Below, in pieces: positions 22,680 through 31,571 of a DNA stretch of 64,000 nucleotides (positions within the stretch are counted from its first letter, which is position 1; every line of letters begins with the position of its first letter). The notes under the pieces are model-generated. The model was not told the DNA's origin, did not search any database, and was given only the letters and a program-made list of their open reading frames with translations. The translations under genes were made by a program, and so were the position numbers. Source of the stretch: a candidate division WOR-3 bacterium (GTDB lineage: Bacteria; Hydrothermota; Tepidihabitantia; Tepidihabitantales; Tepidihabitantaceae); contig VGIR01000006.1 in assembly GCA_016867815.1 (NCBI GenBank), positions 1-64,000 of the forward strand, in the 5' to 3' direction.

Positions 22680-24026
22680 TTGAGAGTCTGTATGCTCGTG
22701 TCCGCAATCTGCGTTCTGACCTCGGCGCCGGTACATGCCCAGTGGTTCGAGACCACCGTCCCGGCCGACAGTTGGCCATATGCACTCTGCTACAACCCGC
22801 AGAACGACTTTGTCTACTGCGCGAACTGGGGCGCAGACAACGTGACGGTCATCAACGGCACGACCAACGAAGTCGCCGCCACGGTCGCGGTCGGAGACCA
22901 GCCGCACGCCATCATCTGGAGCCCGCTCAACAACAAGGTCTTCTGCTTCAACGAGGGCAGCCAGACATTCAGCGTCATCGACGGCGCGACCAACGTCGTC
23001 GTCGCGACCGAGAGCCTCGGCACGCACCCGTGGGACGTGGTCCGCTGCCCGGTCAACGACAGGCTCTACGTCCTCGGCGGCAACCCTAGCGTCGTGGTCG
23101 TGGTCGACTGCGCCAGCTACGCCGTCGAGGTCACCATCCCCTTCGACTTCAAGCCCTACGGCGTCTGCTACGACTCGACCGACAACCGGGTCTACGTGGC
23201 GACCCGGACCGACAGCGCGGTCCACGTCATTGACTGCGCCGGCAATGTCGTCGTGGCGACGATCAAGGTCGGCCCGGCCCCGGACAAGCTCTGCTGGAAC
23301 TCCCGCGAGAACAAGGTCTACACCGCGACGGCGGAGGGCACGGACTCAACCGTGGCTGTGATTGACTGCGCCAGCAACATGGTCGTCGCCACGCTGAAGC
23401 CGGCCCAGTACCCGCACCGCGTCAGCTACGAGCCGACCCGGAGCCGGGTCTACGTGAGCTGCTTCACCAGCGCGGTGCTCGCGGTCATCGACGGCGCGTC
23501 GAACCAGGTCGTCGCGAGCACCCCGGTGAGCGGCTGGCCCGAGGGCTCGCTCGCGGTCCCAGAGCTTGGCTACGTCTTTGTCGCGCTCGGCAGCGACTCG
23601 GTGCTCGTCCTCGACGCAGAGAGCTCGCAGGTCAGGACCAGCGTCGGGGTCGGGCGCGGCCCGTTTTCGCTGGTCTACAACACCCGCGACAACCGTGTCT
23701 ACACGACCGACTTCTACGGCGCGACCGTCTCCATACTGCGAGCCTCGGGCGCGGTCGAGGAGCGACGCTCCACGCCGGACGCTTCACGCATCACGCCCGG
23801 CGCTACCATCGTCCGCGGCGTGCTGACGCTGCCGCGAGCCTCAAGCCACAAGCCTCAAGCTGCAAGCCTGCTGGACGCAACCGGCCGAAAAGTGATCGAG
23901 CTGAACCACGGCGCGAACGACGTGCGTTCGCTGGCCCCCGGCATCTACTTCGTGCGTCCTGCGTCCAGCGTGATGCGTAGTGCGTCAGGCATTGAGCGCA
24001 TGACCAAGGTCATTGTGACAAGATAG
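22680..24026 (+). CDS. Secreted YVTN-type beta-propeller protein with sorting tag
   Basis: 448 residues. I chose the TTG at 22680, 5 nt after AGGAGG; it gives the signal peptide MLVSAICVLTSAPVHA-QW. The body holds about seven repeats of the YVTN type (PYALCYNPQNDFVYCANWGA, VTVINGTTNEVAATVAVG), a seven-bladed propeller. The end is the common tag (ATIVRGVLTL, linker, LLDATGRKVIELNHGANDVRSLAPGIYFVR). The linker (PRASSHKPQAAS) comes from CAAGC words. Inverted copies of a GCGTGATGCGT-type repeat flank the tag at 23764-23796 and 23968-23999. Function is likely binding or a structural role at the cell surface. Confidence 0.85.
   Translation: MRVCMLVSAICVLTSAPVHAQWFETTVPADSWPYALCYNPQNDFVYCANWGADNVTVINGTTNEVAATVAVGDQPHAIIWSPLNNKVFCFNEGSQTFSVIDGATNVVVATESLGTHPWDVVRCPVNDRLYVLGGNPSVVVVVDCASYAVEVTIPFDFKPYGVCYDSTDNRVYVATRTDSAVHVIDCAGNVVVATIKVGPAPDKLCWNSRENKVYTATAEGTDSTVAVIDCASNMVVATLKPAQYPHRVSYEPTRSRVYVSCFTSAVLAVIDGASNQVVASTPVSGWPEGSLAVPELGYVFVALGSDSVLVLDAESSQVRTSVGVGRGPFSLVYNTRDNRVYTTDFYGATVSILRASGAVEERRSTPDASRITPGATIVRGVLTLPRASSHKPQAASLLDATGRKVIELNHGANDVRSLAPGIYFVRPASSVMRSASGIERMTKVIVTR
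23764..23999. repeat. Inverted repeats flanking a sorting domain (gene 22680)
   Basis: The left arm, 23764-23796 (GACGCTCCACGCC then GACGCTTCACGCATCACGC), is nearly the reverse complement of the right arm, 23968-23999 (GCGTGATGCGTAGTGCGTC then AGGCATTGAGCGC). About 26 of 33 positions pair by my count. The sorting domain is encoded between them; both arms are translated. Confidence 0.7.
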
Positions 24027-24035
24027 GAGAAACCG

Positions 24036-25262
24036 ATGAGGTTGTCCTCCGTGTTGTTGGCCGCAGGCTGTGTGTTGTCAGCCGTCTCCGCCCAGTGGCT
24101 GGAAGCGACCATCGACCTGCCGCCGGCGTCCGGTCCGGCCGCGCTGGTCTATGACTCGCTGAACGGCAAGGTGTACTGCGCGAACCAGTCATCGAACACG
24201 GTGACGGTCATCGACGGCGCGACCAACGCGATTCTCGCGACCGTGAATGTCGGCGGCGGACCGCGCTCCCTCTACCACAACCCCACGGGCGACAAGATCT
24301 ATTGCGCGAACTCGAGCTCCAACAGCGTGACGGTCATAGACGCGGCGACAGACTCGGTCGTCGCGACCCTTGCCGTCGGCACCGGGCCGCGCGCCCTCTG
24401 CTACAACCCGCAGGACAACAAGGTGTATGCTGCCTGCTACGACGGCCACGGCGTGGCCGTGATAGACTGCACGGCGGATTCGGTCGTCGCGACCGTAGCT
24501 TTCGCCTACCCCACGGCCATCTGCTACAACCCCGCCGGCAACAAGGTCTACTGCGCGAGCATGACCGGCGCCGTCCTGAAGGTCATCGACGGCTCGTCCG
24601 ATACCGTGGTGGCAACGGCCTCGACCGGAGGAACCTACCCGCTGGCCGTGGTCTACAACCCTCGGGACAACAAGGTGTACGCCGCGAACTACTACAGCCT
24701 CAATGTCGGCGTGGTCGACGGCGAGTTCGACTCGCTCACAGCGACCGTGCCGACGGGCAACGGATCCCACGCCCTCGTCTACGCTCCCGCCTGCAACAAG
24801 GTCTACTGTGCGAACGAGACCAGCGACGACGTGACCGTCATCGACTGTGCGTCCGACTCCGCGAAGGCGACTATCGCGGTCGGCGACGAACCGGTTGGGT
24901 TCTGTCACAACCCGGATTGGAACCGGACCTACGTTGCCAACAAATCGGGTTCCTCGATATCGGTCCTGCGCGACTCGGTGCCGGTGGCGGTCGAGGAGCG
25001 ACGCTCCACGCCAGACGCTTCACGCATCACGCCCGGCCCCTCTATCATCCGCGGCATACTCAATCTGCAATCTGCAACCTGCAACCTGCAATCGGAAGTC
25101 GCCCTGCTCGATGCAGCCGGCCGCAAGGTCCTTGACCTCGTCCCCGGCCCGAACGACGTCTCGCGCCTCGCGCCGGGCGTCTACTTCATGCGTCCCGCGT
25201 CCGGCGAGATGCGTAGTGCGTCAGGCATTGAGCGTATGACCAAGGTCATTGTGACCCGATAG
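24036..25262 (+). CDS. Secreted YVTN-type beta-propeller protein with sorting tag
   Basis: 408 residues; signal peptide LLAAGCVLSAVSA-QW. Seven or so propeller repeats (ALVYDSLNGKVYCANQSSN, TVTVIDGATNAILATVNVGG). It is a close paralogue of the genes at 22680 and 34368 (mature start QWLEATIDLP or similar). The tag has hinge RSTPDASRITPGPSIIRGIL, linker NLQSATCNLQSE and LLDAAGRKVLDLVPGPNDVSRLAPGVYFMR. The linker is made of CTGCAATCTGCAACCTGCAA words. Inverted GCGT-type arms lie at 25000-25032 and 25203-25235. The start is 9 nt after the previous stop, and that stop, TAG, is part of the AGGAG ribosome site. Confidence 0.85.
   Translation: MRLSSVLLAAGCVLSAVSAQWLEATIDLPPASGPAALVYDSLNGKVYCANQSSNTVTVIDGATNAILATVNVGGGPRSLYHNPTGDKIYCANSSSNSVTVIDAATDSVVATLAVGTGPRALCYNPQDNKVYAACYDGHGVAVIDCTADSVVATVAFAYPTAICYNPAGNKVYCASMTGAVLKVIDGSSDTVVATASTGGTYPLAVVYNPRDNKVYAANYYSLNVGVVDGEFDSLTATVPTGNGSHALVYAPACNKVYCANETSDDVTVIDCASDSAKATIAVGDEPVGFCHNPDWNRTYVANKSGSSISVLRDSVPVAVEERRSTPDASRITPGPSIIRGILNLQSATCNLQSEVALLDAAGRKVLDLVPGPNDVSRLAPGVYFMRPASGEMRSASGIERMTKVIVTR
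25000..25235. repeat. Inverted repeats flanking a sorting domain (gene 24036)
   Basis: The same pair of arms as in the upstream paralogue: 25000-25032 (GACGCTCCACGCC and on) and 25203-25235 (GATGCGTAGTGCGTC and on) in opposite orientation on both sides of the tag-coding part. Confidence 0.68.
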
Positions 25263-25271
25263 GAGGTTGGC

Positions 25272-27863
25272 GTGAGAACCACTGCGTTGAGTGTGGCGAT
25301 ACTGGGTGCAGCGTTGGCAGGGGTCGGGCAGGTCCGGGCGTTGCCCTCGCCGCCGGTGCTGATTGATTCCGGCGTGCGATTCGTGGCACCCTATGGAGCA
25401 CAGAAGTACCCGGCCGCCGCGTTCGACGGTACGAACTGGCTGGTTGTCTGGCAGGACCTGCGAGGAGACCGGGAAGCGATCTGGGCCGCTCGGGTGAGTT
25501 CAGCCGGGGTGTTGCTCGACTCAGGGAACATCCTGGTCGCCAACGACGACGACGAGCGGTACGAACCGAGGGTGGCGTTCAACGGGTCCGGCTATCTCGT
25601 GGTATGGCAGGATGCGCGCAATTCCTCGTACGACATCTACGCCGCAAGGGTCAGCACCGCCGGGGTCGTGATGGACCCGGACGGGATACCAGTCTGCTCG
25701 ACCGCCCATTCCCAGAAGTTCCCGGGGGTTTCTTCGAACGGCAGCGACTTCCTGGTTGTCTGGCAGGACACGCGGATCGACAGCTTGGACGAGGACATCT
25801 ATGCCGCGCGGGTCAATTCCGGCGGCGGTGTGCTGGACCCGGCCGGCATCCTAGTCTCGAGCGTGATGCTGCCGCAGGAATACCCGACGGTAGGCTTCAA
25901 CGGCACGAACTACCTGGTTGCCTGGAAGGACCGGCGCAACGACTCGCTCACGTCGGACGATATCTACGCGGCCCGCGTGACACAGGCCGGCACGGTGCTG
26001 GACCCGGCCGGCATCGCGGTTTCGCGCGCCCCGGGGAGCCAGGACGGCCCGAGTGCGACCGCCGGTGGTTCAACCTGGCTCGTGGTGTGGGAGGACTATC
26101 GCAGCCCGGACGGCGAAGTGATGGGTTCGCGCGTGTCTCCGGCCGGAGTCGTGCTGGACACGGCCGGACTGAATGTCACTTCAGACCCCTACTGGCAAGG
26201 AGGGCCGGCAGCGGCCTTTGACGGCGCCAACTACTTCGTCACCTGGGAGGACGACCGGCTGACCGGCGGCGGTAACTGCGATATCTTCGCGGCGCGGGTC
26301 ACGCCCTCGGGCGCGGTGCTGGACACCGGCATTGTCGTGTGTGAAGCGGACGATAACCAGTACTATCCCTGTATCGCGTCCGGTTCCTCCGGACTGCTGG
26401 TGGCGTGGGCTGACTGGCGGAGCGACCCGAGCGACCCGGACATCTGCTGCAACCGGCTCAGCCCGGCCGGTATCGTGCTGGATACGGTTGACGCGCTGCT
26501 CCCGAGCAGGCTCTACGCCTATGAACAGAAAGAGCCCGCGGTGGCCTTTGACGGCAGCAACTACCTCGCCGTCTGGAAGGACGGCCGCGCCCACGAGGGC
26601 GCGGACAACGTCTACGGCGCACGGATGAGCCCGGTCGGTGTGGTTCTCGACCCCGGTGGCTTCCCGATTGCCGAACACTCGGGGGGCCTGGGTACTCCGG
26701 TGGTGGCACGAGGCGACAGCAACTGCCTGGTCTGCTGGGATGCACCTTCCGGCAACTATCGCAGAATTCAGGCAGCCCGCGTGAACCGCGCCGGAGCGGT
26801 GCTCGACACTGTCCCCGTCTCGACGCGCCTCTGGGGATATGACGCCTGGCCGCCGTCGGTGGCCTTCGACGGCACCAACTGGCTGGTCGTGGCGGCAATG
26901 AAGTGCCCGGGCCAGGACTGGAACGTCGTCTGCTCGCGCGTGGGCCAGGATGGAGTCGTACTGGACAGCAACCCCGTATTCGTCTGTCAAGTGCCCGGCG
27001 AGCAGAACCGGGCCGACGTCGCGTTCGGCGCCGGCAGCTACCTCGTGGTCTGGTACGACGCTCGCAGCGGCTCGAGCTATGACATCTACGGAGCGCGGGT
27101 TTCACCTGACGGAACGATACTGGACACGGCCGGCATCGCCATCTCGACCGCGGGCAACAGCCAGTACGCACCGTCGGTGGCCTTTGACGGAACCAACTGG
27201 CTTGTGGCCTGGCAGGACCGGCGCGGCGGCGACGAGGAGAGCCTCTACTACGCCAGGGTAAGCCAGGCTGGGACTGTGCTCGACCCCGGGGGCATCCCGC
27301 TCGGCTGGGAGCCGGCCAACTACCAGGACCCGCTGCAGATGGTCTTCGACGGCACCAACTTCTTCTGCGTCTGGCAGTACCGGAACAACTCTCCCGGCGA
27401 CCTCTGGGGAGCACGCATCAGCCCGCAAGGCGCGGTTCTCGACTCCTTCCCGGTCTGCGCAGAGCCTGAATACCAGGCCACGCCCTCGGTCGCACTTGGC
27501 TCTGGGGGACGGATTGTGGTAGTCTACTCGGGCTACGTGGACACGCTTCGCGGTTCCTATGTCGAGACGATGCGTATCTGGGCGGGCATCTACCCGTTCT
27601 ACGGTATCGAAGAACGCTCTACGCCCTATGCATTACGCCAGACGCCAAACCCGACCATCGTCCGTGGCATACTCAATCTGCAATCTGCAATCTGCAACCT
27701 GCAACCGGAAGTCGCCCTGCTCGATGCAGCCGGCCGCAAGGTCCTTGACCTTGTCCCCGGCCCGAACGACGTTTCGCGCCTCGCACCGGGCGTCTATTTT
27801 CTGAGAGAAGCAGTAGCGCAAGCTCAAGCACGAGCTGTCCGCAAGGTCATAATTCCGAGATAG
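25272..27863 (+). CDS. Large secreted repeat protein (DGTNWLVVWQD repeats) with sorting tag
   Basis: 863 residues from the GTG at 25272, 9 nt after the previous stop with TAGGAGG between. Signal peptide LGAALAGVGQVRA. The body is some twelve to fourteen units of about 55 residues with the pattern AFDGTNWLVVWQDxR...IYAARVSxAGxVLDxxGIxV, which predicts a beta-propeller or beta-solenoid. The gene at 41175 is a full-length paralogue. The tag follows (PTIVRGILNL, linker QSAICNLQPE, LLDAAGRKVLDLVPGPNDVSRLAPGVYFLR). In the same family elsewhere, this type of repeat has no known enzyme activity that I can name. Confidence 0.83.
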   Translation: MRTTALSVAILGAALAGVGQVRALPSPPVLIDSGVRFVAPYGAQKYPAAAFDGTNWLVVWQDLRGDREAIWAARVSSAGVLLDSGNILVANDDDERYEPRVAFNGSGYLVVWQDARNSSYDIYAARVSTAGVVMDPDGIPVCSTAHSQKFPGVSSNGSDFLVVWQDTRIDSLDEDIYAARVNSGGGVLDPAGILVSSVMLPQEYPTVGFNGTNYLVAWKDRRNDSLTSDDIYAARVTQAGTVLDPAGIAVSRAPGSQDGPSATAGGSTWLVVWEDYRSPDGEVMGSRVSPAGVVLDTAGLNVTSDPYWQGGPAAAFDGANYFVTWEDDRLTGGGNCDIFAARVTPSGAVLDTGIVVCEADDNQYYPCIASGSSGLLVAWADWRSDPSDPDICCNRLSPAGIVLDTVDALLPSRLYAYEQKEPAVAFDGSNYLAVWKDGRAHEGADNVYGARMSPVGVVLDPGGFPIAEHSGGLGTPVVARGDSNCLVCWDAPSGNYRRIQAARVNRAGAVLDTVPVSTRLWGYDAWPPSVAFDGTNWLVVAAMKCPGQDWNVVCSRVGQDGVVLDSNPVFVCQVPGEQNRADVAFGAGSYLVVWYDARSGSSYDIYGARVSPDGTILDTAGIAISTAGNSQYAPSVAFDGTNWLVAWQDRRGGDEESLYYARVSQAGTVLDPGGIPLGWEPANYQDPLQMVFDGTNFFCVWQYRNNSPGDLWGARISPQGAVLDSFPVCAEPEYQATPSVALGSGGRIVVVYSGYVDTLRGSYVETMRIWAGIYPFYGIEERSTPYALRQTPNPTIVRGILNLQSAICNLQPEVALLDAAGRKVLDLVPGPNDVSRLAPGVYFLREAVAQAQARAVRKVIIPR

Positions 27864-27872
27864 GGAGTAACC

Positions 27873-29957
27873 GTGAAACTAATGCTGACTCTGTACGCCG
27901 CTTCGTCGCTGCTGTGTTCCTCCGCAGGTGCCGGCTGGCAATGGCTATCTCCCCGGACAACGACGAACTCCATCAAGGGTATCAGCTTCGTGGGCAACGA
28001 CACCGGGTACGCGGCCGGTGTCTGGGGCACGGTTCTGCGTACCTGCGACGCCGGAAGCACCTGGACACTTCTGCCGACGACGTTCTCGAACGACCTCATG
28101 TCGCTTCAGTTCCCGGTCGGGACCAGGGTCGGGTATGCCGGCGGCGATTCGGGCCAGGTCTACCGGACCGCGGATGGCGGCGAAACCTGGACCCGGCATC
28201 AGATCGTGAGTCACCCGCTTGAGGTACCCGACCTCTGCTTCCCCCGCGACGACCTGAACGGCTACGCTCTGGGCGCGTACCCTGACACCATATTCCGAAC
28301 CACCGACGGCGGACAGACCTGGCTACACCTCCCGATGCCGGGGCTGTACTTCCGGAAGCAGTTGTCCTTCCCGGTGAGCGTCGAGACCGGGTACGTGGTC
28401 GGCGGCGGAGGCACAATCCTCAAGACGACCGATGCCGGGAACTCCTGGCAGCAACTCAGCTCCGGGACCCTGTCTAACCTGCGAGTTGTTTGTTTCCCGC
28501 GTAGCCCGGACAGTGGCCTGGTTGCGGGTGAGGACACCTTCGTATTGCGCACGACCGATGCCGGTGCCACCTGGCAGCGATGCCCTGTCCCTACCGGCAT
28601 TGGCGACTTCATAGATGCCGCGTTCGTGCCGGGCACGAGCACCTCCTACTTGGTCGGGTTCCACGGGTCCATCTACCGGAGCACGGATTTCGGCCTGACC
28701 TGGGCCAGAGCCGGCCAGATCTCCGAGAGGCTTGACGTCATCCAGTTTCCGACCGGACCCGACACCGGCTACATCGCCGGCGGGGCAGGCCGCATCTACC
28801 GGACGACGGATGCCGGCCAGTCCTGGCGAATGGTCACTGCCACGCCCCACACCGAGCATCTCCTGTACGTCGTCTTTCCTACCGGGCCGGACACCGGCTA
28901 CGCCGCAGGTTTCCAAGGAACGATACTGAAGACAACCGACGCGGGCGTGACCTGGAATCTGCAGGACCTGCAGACTTCTTCGGCAGTCTCCGGTCTCGCG
29001 TTCCCCGCGGGCAATGACAGTGGGTATGCCTGCGACGCCTGGGGAAATCTCTATTTGACCTGGGATGGGGAAAGCTGGCTCTCGACCGGGTTCGCCCCGT
29101 ACGGTCTGGCTGGCATCTGCTTTCCTTGGGGCACGCAGGTCGGTTATGCCTGCGGTTCGGACGGGTCACTTGCGAAGACGACCAATGGAGGGCTGCAGTG
29201 GACGTATCCGTCTCCGCCCACGAACGAGGACATGATGGCGGTCAGCTTCCCGCCCGGCCAGAGCGATACCGGATGGGTGGCTGCCTGGCCCGGCCTGGTC
29301 TACAAGACAACAAATGGCGGCGGCACCTGGTCCGAGCATAGCAGCGGGCTGGCGTATCTCAATGGGCTGCTGTTTCCGCACGACACCCGCACCGGCTACG
29401 CTCTCGGCGATGGTATCGCCAAGACCACTGATGGCGGTGCGACCTGGACGCTGAAGCGACCATCCTCGGGTCTCAGCATCTATCGGGCCAGTTTCCCGTT
29501 CGGCAATGACACGGGGTACGTCAGCGGCGGCGAGATGCTCTACACCACCGACGGCGGCGAGAGCTGGACGACGCAGGTCACCCGCTGCCGCAACGAGTTG
29601 CCCGGGGTCTGGTTCTGCGGCCGAACTGGGATCGGCTACGCGGTCGGGGCCTACGGCACGATTCTCAAAGCCACAGAAGGCGGGCAGTGGATAGAAGAGG
29701 CCGGCCCGCCGCGCGGAGCTGGGAGGCGAGAGCACCTGCCGACCCTGCTCGTGTGCGGCGTTCTCCGGCTGGAGGCGGCCGCTGATTTCAGGCCACGAGT
29801 CGCAGTACTGCTGGACGCGGCAGGGCGGCAGGTGGCGGACCTGCGCCCCGGCCCGAATGACGTTTCGCGCCTCGCCCCCGGCGTCTACTTCATGCGTCAA
29901 GCGTCCGGCGTCGAGCGTGAGGCGTCAAGCGTGACCAAGGTCGTCATTGTCATGTAG
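27873..29957 (+). CDS. Secreted Ycf48/HCF136-like beta-propeller protein with sorting tag
   Basis: 694 residues from GTG 27873, again 9 nt after the previous stop with TAGGGAG between. Signal peptide LYAASSLLCSSAGA. The body has about fourteen repeats like FPTGPDTGYAAGFQGTILKT and TDAGVTWN, the Asp-box-like turn of the Ycf48/BNR class, enough for two seven-bladed propellers. The gene at 35756 is a paralogue. The tag at the end reads LLDAAGRQVADLRPGPNDVSRLAPGVYFMR and is followed by a GCGTCAAGCGT-type repeat that encodes QASGVEREASSV. Cell-surface location is inferred from signal peptide and tag. Confidence 0.83.
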   Translation: MKLMLTLYAASSLLCSSAGAGWQWLSPRTTTNSIKGISFVGNDTGYAAGVWGTVLRTCDAGSTWTLLPTTFSNDLMSLQFPVGTRVGYAGGDSGQVYRTADGGETWTRHQIVSHPLEVPDLCFPRDDLNGYALGAYPDTIFRTTDGGQTWLHLPMPGLYFRKQLSFPVSVETGYVVGGGGTILKTTDAGNSWQQLSSGTLSNLRVVCFPRSPDSGLVAGEDTFVLRTTDAGATWQRCPVPTGIGDFIDAAFVPGTSTSYLVGFHGSIYRSTDFGLTWARAGQISERLDVIQFPTGPDTGYIAGGAGRIYRTTDAGQSWRMVTATPHTEHLLYVVFPTGPDTGYAAGFQGTILKTTDAGVTWNLQDLQTSSAVSGLAFPAGNDSGYACDAWGNLYLTWDGESWLSTGFAPYGLAGICFPWGTQVGYACGSDGSLAKTTNGGLQWTYPSPPTNEDMMAVSFPPGQSDTGWVAAWPGLVYKTTNGGGTWSEHSSGLAYLNGLLFPHDTRTGYALGDGIAKTTDGGATWTLKRPSSGLSIYRASFPFGNDTGYVSGGEMLYTTDGGESWTTQVTRCRNELPGVWFCGRTGIGYAVGAYGTILKATEGGQWIEEAGPPRGAGRREHLPTLLVCGVLRLEAAADFRPRVAVLLDAAGRQVADLRPGPNDVSRLAPGVYFMRQASGVEREASSVTKVVIVM

Positions 29958-29966
29958 GAGGATTCA

Positions 29967-31556
29967 ATGGGCATGAGGCTACTGCCAGTGCTCGCAGCCG
30001 TCGTTGTGAGCGTGTCGGCCCAGGTGGATACCGCCTGGGTGCGCCGGCTCAACGGGGCGGGCGACTCGGCCGACCTGCCGGCCGCGCTCGTGACGAACCC
30101 ATCGGGAGGCGTGTGGGTCACAGGCCACAGCTTCGACGACGACACGATCGAGGACTTCGCGACCGTCCGCTACGATGCCGCCGGCGAGGCCGTCTGGTTT
30201 CGCCGCTTCGACGGGCGGGGCGACACGAGTGCCCGGGCGACCGCGCTGGCGGTGGACGCCGAGGGCAACTGCTACGTCACCGGCAAGGCCTGGCAGGAGG
30301 GCGGGCGGTTCGACTGGATGACCGCGCTGCACGACAGCGACGGCATCGTACGATGGGCTGTCTACCACTCCGGGTCGCTCGCCGAGAACGACGAGGCGCG
30401 TGCGGTTGCCGCCTACCCGGGCGGCGGGTGCGTCGTGACCGGCGCGGCGTTCGGCCCGGCCGGCAACTGGGACTTCACCACGATTCGTTATGGCGCGGAC
30501 GCCGAGACCCTATGGACCGCGAACCACAACGGCGACGCGAACAGCGCCGACGAGGCCGAGGCGCTGGGTATCGACTCCGTGGGCCATATCTACGTGGCCG
30601 GGTCGAGCCGCAACACCGGGACGAATGTCGACGTCGTGACCGTGAAGTACGACGGCGTGGGGGAGACGCTGTGGGCGCGTCGCTGGACCGGCACCGGCGG
30701 CAACGACGAGGACAAGGCGACCTGCCTGGTTGTCGACGCGTCGCAAAGCGTCTATGTCGGCGGGTACACCGAAGGCTGGGGCACGGGCCGCGACTTCGCG
30801 CTGGTGAAGTACAGCCGGCACGGCGACACGCTCTGGACCCGGCGATACAATGGCTCGGGAGACGACGATGACGAGGTTGTAGGCATCGGCACCGACGCAC
30901 GGGGACGGGTCTACGTCTGCGGCTACAGCGGCGGGGACGGCACGTTCGCCGACTACCTGGTCATCTGCTACAGCCCGTTGGGCGACTCCTTGTGGGCCCG
31001 GCGCTGGGACTATGGCGGCTATGGCAACTGGGCCACGGCACTGGTGGTCGACGGGGATGGCAACAGCTACATCACGGGCTACGGCTTCGGCCCGGCGACG
31101 CAGTACGACTTCCACACTATCAGCCTCGGGCCGGACGGGACGCCGCGCTGGCAGACAAGGTACAGCGGCTACGCGAACGACTGGGACCAGCCGGTCGGCA
31201 TCGGGCTGGACGCTGACCGCAACGTCTATGTGGCCGGCTTCTCGATGTCCAATTCGCAGGACTTCGAATACGTTACCATCAAGTACGTTCAGGCCCCCGG
31301 CGTCGAGGAAACGCCGAGCGCCGAAGTGCGAACGACGAACCGCGGCCCGACCATCGTCCGCGGCGTGCTGCGTTTGCCTGCCTCACTCATCACTCATCAC
31401 TCATCGCTCATCACTTCCGATGGTCGGAAGGTGATGGACCTGAAGCCCGGTCCGAACGACGCTTCGCGCTTAGCGCCTGGAATCTACTTCCTACAGTCGA
31501 TTGACGGAAGTCGGCTGTCCGCATTCGGGATGCAGAAGATCATTGTCACGAGATAG
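29967..31556 (+). CDS. Secreted SBBP-type beta-propeller protein with sorting tag
   Basis: 529 residues; ATG at 29967 after TAGGAGG. Signal peptide LLPVLAAVVVSVSA-QV. About eight repeats of the SBBP type (DSVGHIYVAGSSRNTGTNVDVVTVKYDGVGETLWARRW), a beta-propeller. Hinge VEETPSAEVRTTNRGPTIVRGVLRL; the linker SLITHHSSLITS is encoded by repeated CTCATCACT words; then SDGRKVMDLKPGPNDASRLAPGIYFLQ. It is a paralogue of the next gene. No catalytic motif is seen. Confidence 0.83.
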   Translation: MGMRLLPVLAAVVVSVSAQVDTAWVRRLNGAGDSADLPAALVTNPSGGVWVTGHSFDDDTIEDFATVRYDAAGEAVWFRRFDGRGDTSARATALAVDAEGNCYVTGKAWQEGGRFDWMTALHDSDGIVRWAVYHSGSLAENDEARAVAAYPGGGCVVTGAAFGPAGNWDFTTIRYGADAETLWTANHNGDANSADEAEALGIDSVGHIYVAGSSRNTGTNVDVVTVKYDGVGETLWARRWTGTGGNDEDKATCLVVDASQSVYVGGYTEGWGTGRDFALVKYSRHGDTLWTRRYNGSGDDDDEVVGIGTDARGRVYVCGYSGGDGTFADYLVICYSPLGDSLWARRWDYGGYGNWATALVVDGDGNSYITGYGFGPATQYDFHTISLGPDGTPRWQTRYSGYANDWDQPVGIGLDADRNVYVAGFSMSNSQDFEYVTIKYVQAPGVEETPSAEVRTTNRGPTIVRGVLRLPASLITHHSSLITSDGRKVMDLKPGPNDASRLAPGIYFLQSIDGSRLSAFGMQKIIVTR

Positions 31557-31571
31557 CGAAAGGAAAACGGA

